DNA from: Panulirus ornatus | Lineage: Eukaryota > Arthropoda > Malacostraca > Decapoda > Palinuridae | Length of the DNA: 64,000 nucleotides | NCBI RefSeq assembly: GCF_036320965.1 | Contig: NC_092236.1 | Span: forward strand, 12,874,518-12,938,517 | Direction of reading: 5' to 3' | Shown here: positions 47,060 to 58,740 of the stretch, in pieces | Position numbering within the stretch: the first letter of the stretch is position 1 | Layout of the letters: every line of letters starts with the position of its first letter | The notes under the pieces: model-generated | Told to the model about the DNA's origin: nothing | Databases searched by the model: none | What the model saw: only the letters and a program-made list of their open reading frames with translations | Made by a program: the position numbers and the translations under genes

Positions 47060-47248
47060 CACCAGGATCTCTCTTATGGGGCTCTTGCAGTTTCAAGGCT
47101 GCGCTACAATCAGTAGCAGGGAAATGATGGACTCCATTCTTGAGACAACTTTAATAAGAGTGTGCTCCGTTTCACCCATTGACGATGATTGTACGTCGTC
47201 GGTGATTTTCAACTCTGTAAAACCTTAAGCAGCTGGAATCCGGTAACT
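47058..47248 (+). mobile_element. Family B element, copy 4
   Basis: Shows GGGGCTCTTGCAGTTTCAAG, GCTACAATCAGTAGCAGGGA and the end GGAATCCGGTAAC. It starts directly at the end of the TA array. Confidence 0.7.
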
Positions 47249-47387
47249 CCTCTATAAGACAGCTAGAAAATGGAAATGTGCAAATGAGAGCATTCTTAGA
47301 CGTTTTCTTACGCTAACAAGCTAAGTGTTTCATTTTCCTTGTGTTTATCAGCAAATGCAAAATCACGCTCACCACTGTAACCTATTG

Positions 47388-47389
<2 letters not shown>

Positions 47390-47460
<71 letters not shown>
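47390..47460. repeat. (TA)n microsatellite
   Basis: About 35 units, with no SINE-A copy beside it. Confidence 0.95.
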
Positions 47461-47462
<2 letters not shown>

Positions 47463-48132
47463 AGAAAGAAACTTGAAGGATATGACATAATGCACCTAAG
47501 CGATATGAAGAGGATCGTGAGGGTGGTGGAGTGAAAGGGAGGTTACTGTGGTGAGTGACTTTGGATGCCGGCCCGCCTGTATCCTGCCATCAGTCTAGCT
47601 TGCAGCCCCGTATTGAGCAGCGCCAGGGTTGCTAGCAGTGTCGCATGGTGTACCGCTCGTTGTCAAGCCCCACAGTGGATGTGTTTTAACGAGTAAACGA
47701 AGTAATGTGAATGGATTTCTTGTCTTGGTTTCTGCATTTCTAATTCAGATATGATGCCTGGCCAATATACTTTTGCATCTTCGAATTTATCATATTTCTT
47801 GGTGGAATTCACGAGTGTTATAATTGCAAGAAGAGTTTAGTTTGCGGTTTTTAGTGGACATATGATTTGATCGAATCTTTTAAGTTGTATAATTTCATGT
47901 ATGGACGTTTTAAGTGTGAAATATGGAGTGTTTTAAGGAACAACGGATTATACTTTATTAGTCTTTACGTTGATTATGATGATACCATTTTTGTATAAAT
48001 AGAGGTTTGGCGTAAAGGAAAATACAGAGCAGTTGAGAATACGTTTCACAAGCTGAAAGGTATCTTGTACCAAGTTAAATGTTTTGCCTGGGAATGACAG
48101 GTGATCATCATAAATATTTATGGTAACCGACA

Positions 48133-48135
48133 ATT

Positions 48136-48222
<87 letters not shown>
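48133..48222. repeat. compound (CA)n(TA)n
   Basis: About 15 CA units pass into about 30 TA units. Confidence 0.95.
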
Positions 48223-48227
<5 letters not shown>

Positions 48228-51200
48228 GTCCCAGCGCATAATGACTTACTAATTACGAAAGATGTTACTTTTTGTCATACGATTTTCAAATGAAACGTTT
48301 GATGTCATCTCCCACCTATCCTCATTATATGGGAAACCGCCATAATAATACAATTGACACTTACAAGTCAGAGACAAATCAACATTCAGGCGCATGTCCA
48401 AGTCATGGGGTAGGGGCGAATTTCCAGTATTTGGTCAAGGGGTGGAAGGATGATTATAAACTCGCCATGATAACGAGGAAAAGCTCAAAGCAAGTTACCT
48501 GTAGGAACACATTATATATCTGGGAACCTGGCACCATTTGAGCTACTTGGATATTGAATTGATTTATATCAAACTCCCATGAAACTGAATACAAAAGTAG
48601 AAAAGTAGAGTTTATTATGAATCATGCGTCCATTTTTGAAAAATAGATTCATGACATTCAACAACATAAAATACCTGTCGTCCCCTGGGATGTAATAAAT
48701 TAATTACAATCAATAAGATGAGTGGTTTTTGTTTCATGACACAAAGTAATATGCTTTGCGGAGAAAATTTCGTCACAAACATTTGTTACTGATTTAAGAT
48801 TGCAATTGGAATATTATTATTATTATAAAGTTTACCGTATACTGTATATAGCATAAGAGAAGGGTGGGGGTGGGTCATTACCATTGCACCCATTGTACAC
48901 ACTCCTAAATGAAGGTAGGAATAAGTAATGAGGACAAATTTTTTTCTGTGGTGAGATTGTGCGTGTTACATTATTGTGTGAAGTATGCAGATCCATTACA
49001 TCACAACTAACTTGAAAATGATAAAAGAACACAATGAATGTTAAGTTAAATAAATTCGAATTGGTAGCTAAAGAAATGCACTCTCATTCTTGCAGGAAGT
49101 ATGTTGTCAACACTTATCATGATATAAAATGTGCAAGAACCTGAGATCCTAGCAACACTACATCCTGTAAATCCGGTCATCAGCAAGCGCCTGCACATCA
49201 ACCTGAGTAAGTATTATGATGAAAAGCTTCTGTTTTTGGGATTATTAACCGGAACTGATTACTTTCCGTCGAACAGAATGGGCAGGGAGAGCTGAAGGGG
49301 AAGGGATGAGTCTCTTGGCCTTGGGTTTGGCTGGAGGCCTGGACCCGAGCTATTTTATTTCTTTCTCTTAGAATCTAACAGATATTGATATAATAGATTT
49401 AGTTTGATACTTTATTAACTTTTTAAATTTCACACGTATAGATCTAAAAACGTCTGTTGCTGTGATTTTCCTTTGTTTTTTGGGCTCGTTGCATTCCTAA
49501 TTTTAGATCAAATTTGTCTAAGTTTTCAAAAATGTTAAAAAGGAAATACCCGGCGATTACGAAATGGTCCCGAGTACCACACGTGTTGGCCCTCGACGTA
49601 CCAGCTTTTCTTTTTTTTGATTCAAGGCGATGTTTTCCTGGTTTGACAGGATGAATAACGAAGTTCCAAGAATGGGCGTACCGTTGGTTACCAAGACTTA
49701 ACTGATGAAGTGTCAGGTGTTTATTACCTGTTTGTTAATATGGGAAGGACCCATACACTCGTGGAGCCTCCTCTTCTCTTACCTGTTTTATGTCAGTATG
49801 GTTAGGAGCTGTCGTAACATTAATGCAATGATACTTTTCGGCTGTTTCTTAGAGGTTAGATATATGATATTAATATTAACCGCGATGAAAATTCTCGTAT
49901 GTTCCCGCTGGATAATTATGGTTAGGAACCTTTAACAGTAACTTATACGAATACAAATTTCTGTAAATGTTGCGTGGCGTATTGATACATATTACTAGTA
50001 TTAATTATCTGACTAATCTGTAAAGCATATTTTGTTTTAGGCCTTAATATTCTTAACCCATAAAGAATAATGTGGTATGTTACTATACACTGTCTGTCGT
50101 TGCTACAGATGAAAGTACACATAGAGAAAATTAGGATTTTGATGAATGATGTTCAAGCATGTAAGAATAACCCAAGTCAGGAAAAAGTGCTCACTACGGC
50201 GAACTGATGGAGTAATCTTTTCAAATTGTGCTGACTCTTGCAACGTCATTTTCCCCAAAACACGAATGAGGTTATGTTAAAAGTCAATCAATGGTTAACT
50301 TCAAAGTAATTTAGGCAAATATAATCAAACGTTTATTCTCAAGCGAACTGAAGTTGTTGGGTCTGTGTCTTTTGTGAAAACAAGTTCTAAGAACCACTGA
50401 TCATGACTGGCAAATGACATCTTAGCACATTTAATCGGACCTTTACAAAATTAAAAGACGAAATTAGAATCTATTGTTTTTGAGAGCCAACGTGTTTGTA
50501 GTTGAACTTTCCTGTGTATCTACAGGTTTAAAGATAGGATTTTGGGTGATGTGATCATGATAGGTTTGGGTAAACAACTGTTTAACTCACATTAAATATG
50601 GGTGGCTGCATCAGTTGGTTGTTGTGACTAAGGTGCAGTGCCATGTTCATTCATTCGCAATCTTGACAAACTGCAGAGGTAATCAGAGAGTAAACAAGGC
50701 TCTCTTGTTTTATGATTTCTGCTTCTCTTGTTTGACCTCAATTTTTTTTACATTTAACCTGGGAGAGTATTACCACTTCCACAATTACTGTAATGATTAA
50801 AACTTTCAAGAAACTTCTTTTATACAACGTTATTTACGTAAGGGTACGTCACAGTCATTACCGTAGCCTCTATGTAGCGAAAGAATGGCCTCAGGCTGTG
50901 CTCCAGGCTTGCGTGCTAGCCACCTAAGCACTTTGACCTCTCTTCCTAACCAGTGACATTTCTGCGAATTTCTGTTATATCATTCGTAGATATTCTAGGT
51001 CAGTAGGTATCACTTGTCGATACCTACTTTATATATAAATATAATCTAGCTTTCAGTGTTGTTTACGGTAGTCTTTTTCAAATGTCCCTGGAAAAATGAA
51101 TTTCTCGCATTTTTTTTCGTAGATTCTAATGAGTAAAGATTTATAGGTCTGACCAGTGAACGTAGGGACTACATTGATTTTGTCTCGTATGATCAAGGAT

Positions 51201-51312
51201 AACGTAGAGGGTTAGTCGTATTCAGATCTGTAAATGTATGGCATGAGGAAAAATGTACATAAAAACACTTAAATGAAAACCCTAAGTTAGATGAGTAATG
51301 CGGCTTCGCTTG
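48223..51312. other. unassigned sequence, CpG-richer
   Basis: No firm gene. Composition differs from the left half (more CpG). A near-perfect donor signal GTAAGTAT at 49,207 has no recognised exon before it. Confidence 0.4.
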
Positions 51313-51615
51313 TTAACAAGAAGTCTTCTTGATGCTTGAACTACACATCGTCATTCCAGTAGATTTTATGAATGCTCTTAGCTGAGACACTTTCCATGTT
51401 TCCTTGCCAAGCAAACGCTGAGCTTGATGTATTTCCCTAGTCACTAGCATCTCGGTACGACGGACGAGAGGCTTGCCACCAGCTACCGTCAACACGCATC
51501 CTATGTAAAGGGCACACAGACCTTCGTTGCTCGAACCCTGACCACGACACTGGGAACGAATTACGGTAAAATGCTTTGTGCATGTATGAGAAGAAAGTTC
51601 CCACTGTAAAAGCAT
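51313..51615 (-). CDS. unrecognised 100-codon ORF, coding-like composition
   Basis: An ATG-started frame on the minus strand with balanced amino-acid content, including AGGKPLVRRTEMLVTREIHQ and GKETWKVSQLRAFIKSTGM. It lies in a locally CpG-rich patch. I recognise no family. An acceptor-like TTTTACAG lies six bases into the frame, so it could be an exon instead of a complete gene. It could also be an unrecognised transposon fragment or chance. Confidence 0.2.
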   Translation of the reverse strand: MLLQWELSSHTCTKHFTVIRSQCRGQGSSNEGLCALYIGCVLTVAGGKPLVRRTEMLVTREIHQAQRLLGKETWKVSQLRAFIKSTGMTMCSSSIKKTSC

Positions 51616-51765
51616 GTAATAATCTACTTGTTCACTTCCTCCCCATACTTTGTGAAGAAAGTTTTATGGCTCAATTTCTGATGTCTTTAAAGCACAATTT
51701 AAAAATGTGACCGGATATTTTTTTTAGTCATGTCAGTTACTGTATGATGGTCGTACTTATGTAAT

Positions 51766-51768
<3 letters not shown>

Positions 51769-51822
<54 letters not shown>

Positions 51823-51830
51823 ATATATAT
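51769..51830. repeat. (TA)n microsatellite
   Basis: About 30 units with one C interruption. Left flank of a SINE-A copy. Confidence 0.95.
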
Positions 51831-51832
51831 AT

Positions 51833-52063
51833 TATCCCTGGGGATAGGGGAGAAAGAATACTTCCCACGTATTCCCTGCGTGTCGTAGAAGGCGACTAAA
51901 AGGGGAGGGAGCGGGTGGCTGGAAATCCTCCCCTCTCGTTTTTTTTTTGATTTTCCAAAAGAAGGAACAGAGAAGGGGGCCAGGTGAGGATTTTCCCTCT
52001 AAGGCCCAGTCCTCTGTTCTTAACGCTACCTCGCAAACGCGGGAAATGGCGAATAGTATGAAA

Positions 52064-52067
<4 letters not shown>
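51833..52067 (+). mobile_element. SINE-A, young copy
   Basis: Forward, complete from TATCCCTGGGGATAGGGG to GGCGAATAGTATGAAAAAAA. TA arrays lie on both sides. Confidence 0.95.

Positions 52068-52104
<37 letters not shown>
52067..52104. repeat. (TA)n microsatellite
   Basis: About 18 units between two SINE-A tails facing each other. Confidence 0.9.
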
Positions 52105-52112
<8 letters not shown>

Positions 52113-52304
52113 TTCATTTCATACTATTCGCCATTTCCCGCATTAGCGAGGTAGCGTTGAGAACAGAGGACTGGGCCTTTGAGGGAATATCCTCACCTGG
52201 CCCCCTTCTCTGTTACCCCTTTTGGAAAATTAAAAAAAAAGCGAGAGGGGAGGATTTCCAGCCACCCGCTCCCTCCCCTTTTAGTCGCCTTCTACGACAT
52301 GCAG
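52105..52304 (-). mobile_element. SINE-A, head-truncated, left part of a fold-back
   Basis: Reverse SINE-A from poly-T to CCTTCTACGACATGCAG, where it joins a forward SINE-A piece. Confidence 0.93.
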
Positions 52305-52398
52305 GTGAGGATATTCCAAAAAAGGCCCAGTCCTCTGTTCTTAACGCTACCTCGCTAACGCGGGAAATGGCGAATAGTTTAAAAGAAAAGAAAAAAAA

Positions 52399-52400
<2 letters not shown>
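52305..52400 (+). mobile_element. SINE-A 3' part, right part of a fold-back
   Basis: Forward piece from GTGAGGATATTCC through CGCTACCTCGCTAACGCGGG to an A-rich end. The junction with the reverse copy shares CAGG, a four-base microhomology. Confidence 0.92.

Positions 52401-52475
<75 letters not shown>
52401..52475. repeat. (TA)n microsatellite
   Basis: About 36 units between a SINE-A tail and a palindrome-family fragment. Confidence 0.95.
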
Positions 52476-52478
<3 letters not shown>

Positions 52479-52479
52479 T

Positions 52480-52560
52480 GTTAGCCACGAGGAAAAAGAT
52501 ACAAGGGTAAGTTCCCAAGTGCATTTTCGTGTGATGATTACATTGTCTGGGAGATACAAT
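52480..52560 (-). mobile_element. palindrome-family fragment, diverged
   Basis: The reverse complement reads CTCCCAGACAATGTAATCAT, CACACGAAAATGCACTTGGG and TTTTTCCTCGTGGCTAACAG, aligning with the arms at 34,511-34,767. The CTGATGA heptamer is changed here (CAGACAA), while GAAA and GCACTTGGGAAC are kept. Confidence 0.65.
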
Positions 52561-53520
52561 GTGCCGCAGGTATCTTTTAACTGGGGAAGATTTTCAAAAG
52601 GGCCCATTTATGTGCGAGATGATAACTCACAAGGAATAAAACAATTCACATTGTTACACCAAAGGGTCTAGTTTCTTAGTGCAAAAATGGCTTTTTGAAC
52701 ACGAGTACCGGGGAGAAGGAATGCCCTTGGACTATGTGAATGAAACACACACATCTTGGACCTACAACAGCGTGTAGTGATACGCTCACTATATTGTGCC
52801 CATTCATCACCTTTCCCATGTTGAGTATGTGTGGTCGGAAATAAATGGATTTCTTAGCTTCGTATTCTCCGCGGCCAACATCCGTCTTTCGTCCTACACG
52901 CCGAATGTGCCGCAGGACCGACCCTGGTTTCCACGTATAACGTCACGACACAACCAACTTTCACTGTAGAGGAGCATGTAGTGAGGGTTATGGGGGCGAG
53001 AGCGGCCACCCTCACCCGAGGACAAGGTCGTCGCCACCCACCCACCCACCCACACTCCTCAGGAACGCCCCACTTCACGTTATTTCATTAACAATATTAA
53101 TTAAAAACGTCATTGATGATACTGTAACCTATTACAGTTCATTCTATTTAGCCTAGATGATGTAAACGAAACTCATATAAACACTGCTGTTGTTAACATG
53201 CCACTCAGAATCCTTACTTCGAAATTCAGTTGTGTTGTCACTAGGAGAGGAGTTGCTTTGTAAATCTCCTGAGAGTACCAGCCACTTAAGCGTCTCCGTG
53301 CTCCCCAACGCTTGTTTCTGTAGCGTTCCCAGCCTCGTCTGTAGCGCACACTCCACTGGAGTTTACAAACACCTTGACATCCCACAACGAATAGGCTTCT
53401 AGGAGCAACAGAAACAAATGAAGTTATGATTTGGTAGATTTAGCAATACCAGACAGCAGTATTGGATCACTCAGAATTATAGTACCGTTAACGACAATAG
53501 TAAAGGAATTTGCAACTCAA
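52561..53520. other. unassigned sequence with a GC-rich patch
   Basis: 52,860-53,080 is GC-rich with a short CCCACCCACC run. No gene is recognised. Confidence 0.35.
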
Positions 53521-53670
53521 AGTCACCCGTACATCCTGACGGCATCTCGGGGTCACATGGTAACACTGACGGCTCATGAGGATCACCTAGTAACACTGGC
53601 CGCGGCTGGAGGTCACCTGGTAACACTGACGGTGGTTGGAAGTCACCAGATGACATTGTCAGCAGCTGGA
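53521..53670 (+). repeat. 30-bp minisatellite, five units, open in one frame
   Basis: Units of exactly 30 bp start at 53,521, 53,551, 53,581, 53,611 and 53,641, near GGTCACCTGGTAACACTGAC plus ten more bases. Because 30 is a multiple of three, one frame stays open (53,431-53,721) and reads ten-residue repeats of the type GHLVTLTAAG. No protein family is recognised; the frame may be incidental. Confidence 0.85.
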
Positions 53671-54027
53671 GGTCTAGCCTGTTACAAAGCGAAGAAGGAA
53701 ATTGTTACAGTTGATGTTTGACGGAACTTAAAGCTAGGGTATAGTTTTGGAGTTCTGAGTAATCAGGAAAAAAGTTCAGACGGTGTTATTATTGGCTGTC
53801 CTCTCACATTTCCAAAAAAATTTCTGTCAGTGAATTAATTTCTTGCATTACGTCGTTCTCGTGTCAATCAAGTACATTAACTCGCACCACCAGACCGTGA
53901 TGTCATTATGCTTCGACATACGCCATGTACTTCTTCGATTGGCGCAGCTTCTTCATTGGAACAGAACTTAGAAATAGTATCTATGAAATTCGAAGATCCA
54001 ATAGCAAAACATATATTATTAATTATA

Positions 54028-54197
54028 ATCCCAGGAGCCCTTCAATGGGTGTTCCTGCAGTTTCAAAGCTGCTCTTCAGTTAGCAGCGGGATATTATGAA
54101 CTACTTCGGTACTCTCTTTCGTCATCAGACGATAATACAGCCTCGCCAAAGGGGACTTTTCACTCGCGATATAACCTCAAGCAGACTGATTCCTGAA
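54028..54197 (+). mobile_element. Family B element, copy 5
   Basis: Shows GTTCCTGCAGTTTCAAAGCT, TTAGCAGCGGGATATTATGA, ACAGCCTCGCCAAAGGGGAC and CACTCGCGATATAACCTCAA. The 3' end is diverged. Confidence 0.65.
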
Positions 54198-54435
54198 ACA
54201 AAGAACACATATGATAGGTAAAAGCCAGGCTGAATGATAAAGTCTGTCATACTCGAGGTGTACTTTGTCAACTGCTTTACAACGCTTTCGTATAGAGCCA
54301 ATAAGAACTGAGCCGTCCGCAGTGAAATACTAAAATTAACTATTGCTGGACGGTGAACATCTAGAGTAAGCAAGCACTAACTCTAACAAGAATTTTCTGT
54401 ATTGGGTGTCTTAGAATTTTACGTTTGATTTTATC

Positions 54436-54550
<115 letters not shown>

Positions 54551-54839
54551 ATGTATCCAGACTGTACTTGTCAGACGTGGCCAGTTGGAATCAGTCTGAA
54601 CTTACCATGATGTTAGACTCTGATCTTTGTCTCTCAACATAACGGTGCCAGATTATATAGGTCATCTTTGAGCTTCCCGATATTATTCATGATGAAACTC
54701 ATACGCTTCCTGACGGAGGCCAAGCGCTCAGCCCATGGAGTTGCTGGATGACCACAGTTTTCGTAACCTTAAGGAATCCTCAGTAAGTGTTTGGATATGT
54801 GTTATTACGAAGGTAAACTGAAATGATGTACAGGGATCT

Positions 54840-55340
54840 TTGCTTTTATAATGAAAATATGGTATGTGTGAAAGAAAGCAGTGATACGATTGAGCGGTTT
54901 GAAACAGACGTGGGAGTGTTTCAAGGTTGTATGATGTCACCAGACTTGTTTAATGTTTTCGTGGATGGGGGCTTTACATGAAATGATAGCGAGGTGTGGA
55001 TAATAGCTGAGTACTACGAAATAAGGTAGAAACAAGGACGTTATCACAGCTATTGTATGCAGATGCTGTTGCTTTGTTAGTTGACGTTGGGTAGAATAGT
55101 GGATACATCTGACGATGTGTAGATGGAGGAGGACGCTGAAGATGAATGCAAGTAAGACGCTAGTTTTCGCTAGAGATTGGAATGTCACTTTGTGATATCA
55201 GTTTGTATGGTACAAGGACAAATTGGTAGATCGTGGGAGAGATGGATACCTGCCGCGAGAGTATTGGCTAAAGCTGGGGATATTCCAGATGAGGATGGTA
55301 AAAGAGTGACTGTGGATCAGATGGAATAGTAATGTGTTGT
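54840..55340 (+). pseudogene. RT fragment of a LINE-A-like but distinct element
   Basis: The plus strand reads IERFETDVGVFQGCMMSPDL then FNVFVDG (54,890-54,970) and later LLYADAVALL (near 55,053-55,080), the counterparts of motif B RQGCxxSP and motif C YADD. The second catalytic Asp is Ala. Stops and frame changes are frequent. It differs enough from LINE-A to be another subfamily. Confidence 0.65.
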
Positions 55341-55895
55341 GTGTAAAGTTGGTGTGACTGGTGACTTTGGTCTGATTTGAAGAATCACTTTAACGTGTAA
55401 AGTGAAAAAAGTAGGCTTCACCTTCGTACTATGGAAGCCCAAGTTTCACTTTAACACGGCGTGGATAGAGGATGTGTGTGAGTGATTTTGAAAGGTAGTA
55501 CTGCGTACCTGATCTAGCACAATGAGAATAGGAATGAAGTTAATGATGATAGATCGACTGATAAAGAGACATCTTGGTTCTAGGCTCCTTCCTTCACATT
55601 CGTTCTTCGTCCCAACACACCGGTGTGGCTTTTATGTTGAATGGTCCTCAGTTTTGTTTTGGACGCGTCACTATTGATGTTTTTGGAGAATCCTTAATTT
55701 TTTGTTGTTGACAAGCATATTGATGAATTGATGGAGGATCCTCAGTCTTTTGACACGACCTTCGCCATTAGTGATGTGCTGTCCGACAACCACAGTTTAC
55801 CATACTAAGCTTTTGCTTACCCTGATCTGTTCAGCCTATTTCGAAATGCGAACCGACTGAAATAATTGATAAACATAATCTTTTTTTTCTTCTAG
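55341..55895. other. unassigned sequence
   Basis: No supported gene; it may include further LINE debris. Confidence 0.3.
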
Positions 55896-56050
55896 TAAAT
55901 GATGATGACGATGCTAGGGAAAGTGTCACGCGAACAGAATATGGTTGCGTAGAATCACGATGGGTTTGCCCAGAGGAGGTAACACTCTCGTCACAGCCTC
56001 GCGAGCAGACTGATGACCAACCACCTCCCCGAATTAGCTGGTCATTATTG
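55896..56050 (+). CDS. candidate internal coding exon, 155 bp
   Basis: A textbook acceptor (TTTTTTTTCTTCTAG to 55,895) and donor (TTATTG|GTGAGT, GT at 56,051) bound 155 bp. One frame is open throughout with two leading bases and ends in phase 0. It reads NDDDDARESVTRTEYGCVES, RWVCPEEVTLSSQPREQTDD, QPPPRISWSLL. The product is acidic then Pro/Ser-rich; no domain is recognised. The surrounding sequence is CpG-richer than the left half. An overlapping minus-strand frame (55,831-56,118) is the alternative reading. Confidence 0.38.
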
Positions 56051-56232
56051 GTGAGTTTTATCACCAGGTTTTTCTCCAGCGGATAGAAATACGCGATGAA
56101 TTTCCTTTTTTTTATCATTGTGAACAGTCAACAGGAAACCCACACGACGATGGGAGTCTGTTGGCATTAAAACGATGAAAAAATCCAACAAATCTTGTTG
56201 CAGTTGTATGTTTACATTGACTGGTACGTCTT

Positions 56233-56235
<3 letters not shown>

Positions 56236-56266
<31 letters not shown>
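56236..56266. repeat. (CA)n microsatellite
   Basis: About 13 units with one CG variant, adjoining a palindrome-family end. Confidence 0.9.
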
Positions 56267-56267
<1 letters not shown>

Positions 56268-56270
<3 letters not shown>

Positions 56271-56291
56271 TTTTCCCCGTGGACTTATAGG

Positions 56292-56292
<1 letters not shown>
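56268..56292 (+). mobile_element. palindrome-family end fragment
   Basis: CATTTTCCCCGTGGACTTAT then AGGAATAT, matching the outer end of the palindrome at 34,745-34,770. Only about 28 bp, between a CA and a TA array. Confidence 0.55.

Positions 56293-56294
<2 letters not shown>

Positions 56295-56366
<72 letters not shown>
56295..56366. repeat. (TA)n microsatellite
   Basis: About 36 units. Confidence 0.95.
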
Positions 56367-56369
<3 letters not shown>

Positions 56370-56569
56370 GGTCATGTTTGTTTACCCTGAAGGGAAACAT
56401 CGTCTGTAACATGGTTTACAGCGACAATAATTCTTACTCGTCATTAACTACAAATGGAAAACATTCTCTCTATTGCCTTCGAGTTTTAAATATTACGTAG
56501 TAACACCACCCTCATTGATATCATCATTACGATGTGGGTTTATTAGATACACTTGAAAGGTTGACCTGT

Positions 56570-56770
56570 CATCCGGGTCCGTATCTTGGTGGTTGGGAAG
56601 CTGCTGCTGCTGTTGCTGTAGGGTGCACGTAATGCTTGGGGACCGCGCGACGGAACGGAGACGGGCCCACGCACGGGAGGGAGGTCGCTCCTCCGCACGG
56701 CGGCCGGGCCATTTATAGGGGCCAGGGCCATGCATGGGGACGACGCCCGCCGTGCTGCGGCCTCGGCCAA
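56570..56770 (-). promoter_or_regulatory. GC-rich CpG patch with TATA box on the minus strand
   Basis: About 200 bp with many CpG, unlike nearly all other sequence here. The minus strand carries TATAAAT (56,717-56,711) inside CCCCTATAAATGGCCCGG. A minus-strand frame follows (56,493-56,840) with a Gln run. It could be a core promoter or an exon of an unseen gene; no initiator or transcript evidence is available. Confidence 0.3.
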
Positions 56771-56875
56771 CGAATTGCATGACATGATTCAAGGGTTGGG
56801 TCCTGTAATGGTTATGATTTATGGAATACCAGTGTTGCACAGTGGAATGTGAACGGAAAGTAAGTATGACATTAC

Positions 56876-56876
56876 A

Positions 56877-56922
<46 letters not shown>
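56876..56922. repeat. (TG)n microsatellite
   Basis: About 22 units. Confidence 0.95.
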
Positions 56923-56925
<3 letters not shown>

Positions 56926-57245
56926 CTGATGAGTTCGTTGCCTTAATGGTATGTGTCACGTTAAACACAGACATTTATGAGGGGCAACGGAACCCTGTGG
57001 AATGTGAAGGAGCGAAATTATGGAATGGTTATCCGTTTAGCTGGTACAATTGCCGGAAGGATGGGACACAGAGGCAGAGAAGTCCAGGTTTGATGGGAGA
57101 AACATGGACTTTGTAGCAAGTATCCTGAGACACGAGTGTGGCATGTGTTGCATGGAGCTGAGGCAGAGTTGGTTGGTGAAGGGCGATGGGTGTTGATGGT
57201 GAAGATATACTGTTAGAGGAAGATGACTAATGATGGTGAGGAGGC

Positions 57246-57311
<66 letters not shown>
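57246..57311. repeat. (TG)n microsatellite
   Basis: About 32 units. Confidence 0.95.
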
Positions 57312-57314
<3 letters not shown>

Positions 57315-57529
57315 ACAGAAAGATGTGTCATGCCGAAGATGTTTAAGGAGACAATGCTTGCCTGTTTGTGCTTGTACGAGTTTATGTGTGAGTGTACGTG
57401 TTAATGTTTGTGTGCGTTTTTGTGTTTATCTTTATACATATGAGTGTGTATACATATAGTATGTGTGTTGGATGTGAACTATGTATTTGTCTATATTCGT
57501 GTATGTTCGTGTTTATGTGTCAATCTGCC

Positions 57530-58740
57530 AAGCTGTCTTCCTTTTTCCTACCATGCGTTTTCCCTAACTTATTTACGTTCTCTACGATCACTGTTTCTTC
57601 CCTTAGCTCATTCCACCAACTTATAAGTATGGAAGCATTTCCTCATGTCTTTCATAACTCGTTTATTGCTTAATTTCTTGTCATGTCTTGTTATTCAGGG
57701 ATTCCTTTCCATAAAACTGTTTTTGTATCTACAATGTCATATCAGGTAAGGAAACTGAAAGCTGCACTCATGTCCTCTTATCTTCCTTCTATCCTTCATC
57801 GTAGGTAAGGCCATGGCTGCTACATTCTCCTTGTAACTCAGCTTCCTTGATGCATGCACAGCCTCTGTTGTCTGCCTTTGGACTTTCTCTTGTATATCTG
57901 GATTTCTCATCACGTAGAGTGCCTCAATTGGATCTAACGTATACTGCAAATATTTTTCCGAAGATCTTCTCTTCCATTTTTTCGAAAGCATTTCTAACAT
58001 TGATAGGTTGAGTGTTTTCTTTAACATTTCTTAAAAAAAGAAGGTATTTTCAAGATGGGTCGGCTTATAGGATAACCCTTTAAACTCCTCAACACGTACC
58101 TAAATTCCCTTAATGTGTCACCTGAAAGATGATAGCCATAAACTGGCCTCATTTTCCTATGTTCTACCTTCTTTACTCTATATTTACCCGGGTTGACCTT
58201 CATCAACCTTGGATCTTTCCAAAATCGTAGATTGTGACAATCCTGAGCACTCGTTACTTTTCTCAGTTTTTTTTTTGCATCATCCGCAAACATTCTCAGA
58301 TACAACTCGTTCATGTAGATGAGGAGTAATAACGGCCTCTTTGGTTACTTTAGCTTGGTTTAAAAAGGAACCTCTGACGTGTGTTCTTTGTTCCCTTGCT
58401 CCTCGGTAACTTTCGATCCACCGAAGGTCTGGAAAATCCGTGCTATTTTTCTGTTCATCTCCTGTGGAAGACTGTGTCCAGTGCTGTCTGGCAATCCGAG
58501 AACACTCGTTCAACCTACCCACTCTTTATTATTCATTTTTTGTTCAAGCCTAATGCCCCCTCAGTCATAGCAATTTACGAGTCGTCTTGATCCAATACCT
58601 CTCATATTGCTGCCCCTCGTATTGTATGTTATTTTCCATTGCAAGTATTTTGCTCATCCTATCTTCCATACCGACTTTCTTAAAAACAGGCACAACGTTT
58701 GCTCTCCGCAACTTCCTTGTCACTGATCTGTCTTGTTTTT
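57530..58740 (-). pseudogene. CR1-like LINE reverse transcriptase, decayed
   Basis: From high to low coordinates the minus strand reads RKLRRANVVPVFKK (near 58,720-58,670), RWIESYRGAREQRTHVRGSF (58,430-58,360), LRMFADDAK (motif C, near 58,295-58,270), KVTSAQDCHNL, MKVNPGKYRVKKV, MRPVYGYHLSGDTLRE (58,160-58,090), DIQEKVQRQTTEAV then SRKLSYKENVAAMALPTMKD (57,890-57,790), and finally WWNELREETVIVENVNK (near 57,620-57,570). This order and these blocks (YHLGGDTL, RKLSYEERLxxLxLPTLExRR, WNxLPxxVVxAxSVNxFK) are those of CR1-type RTs (family knowledge). The frame changes at least three times, and the motif A and B regions are badly damaged. Confidence 0.78.

Noticed and set aside
49141..49210. Possible 5' UTR exon ending at the near-perfect donor GTAAGTAT
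   Set aside because: No acceptor or promoter partner and no coding signal before it; one donor-like octamer is not enough.
56493..56840. 115-codon minus-strand ORF with a Gln run
   Set aside because: It overlaps the GC-rich patch, where stop codons are rare by composition, and shows no family; kept only as context for the promoter candidate.
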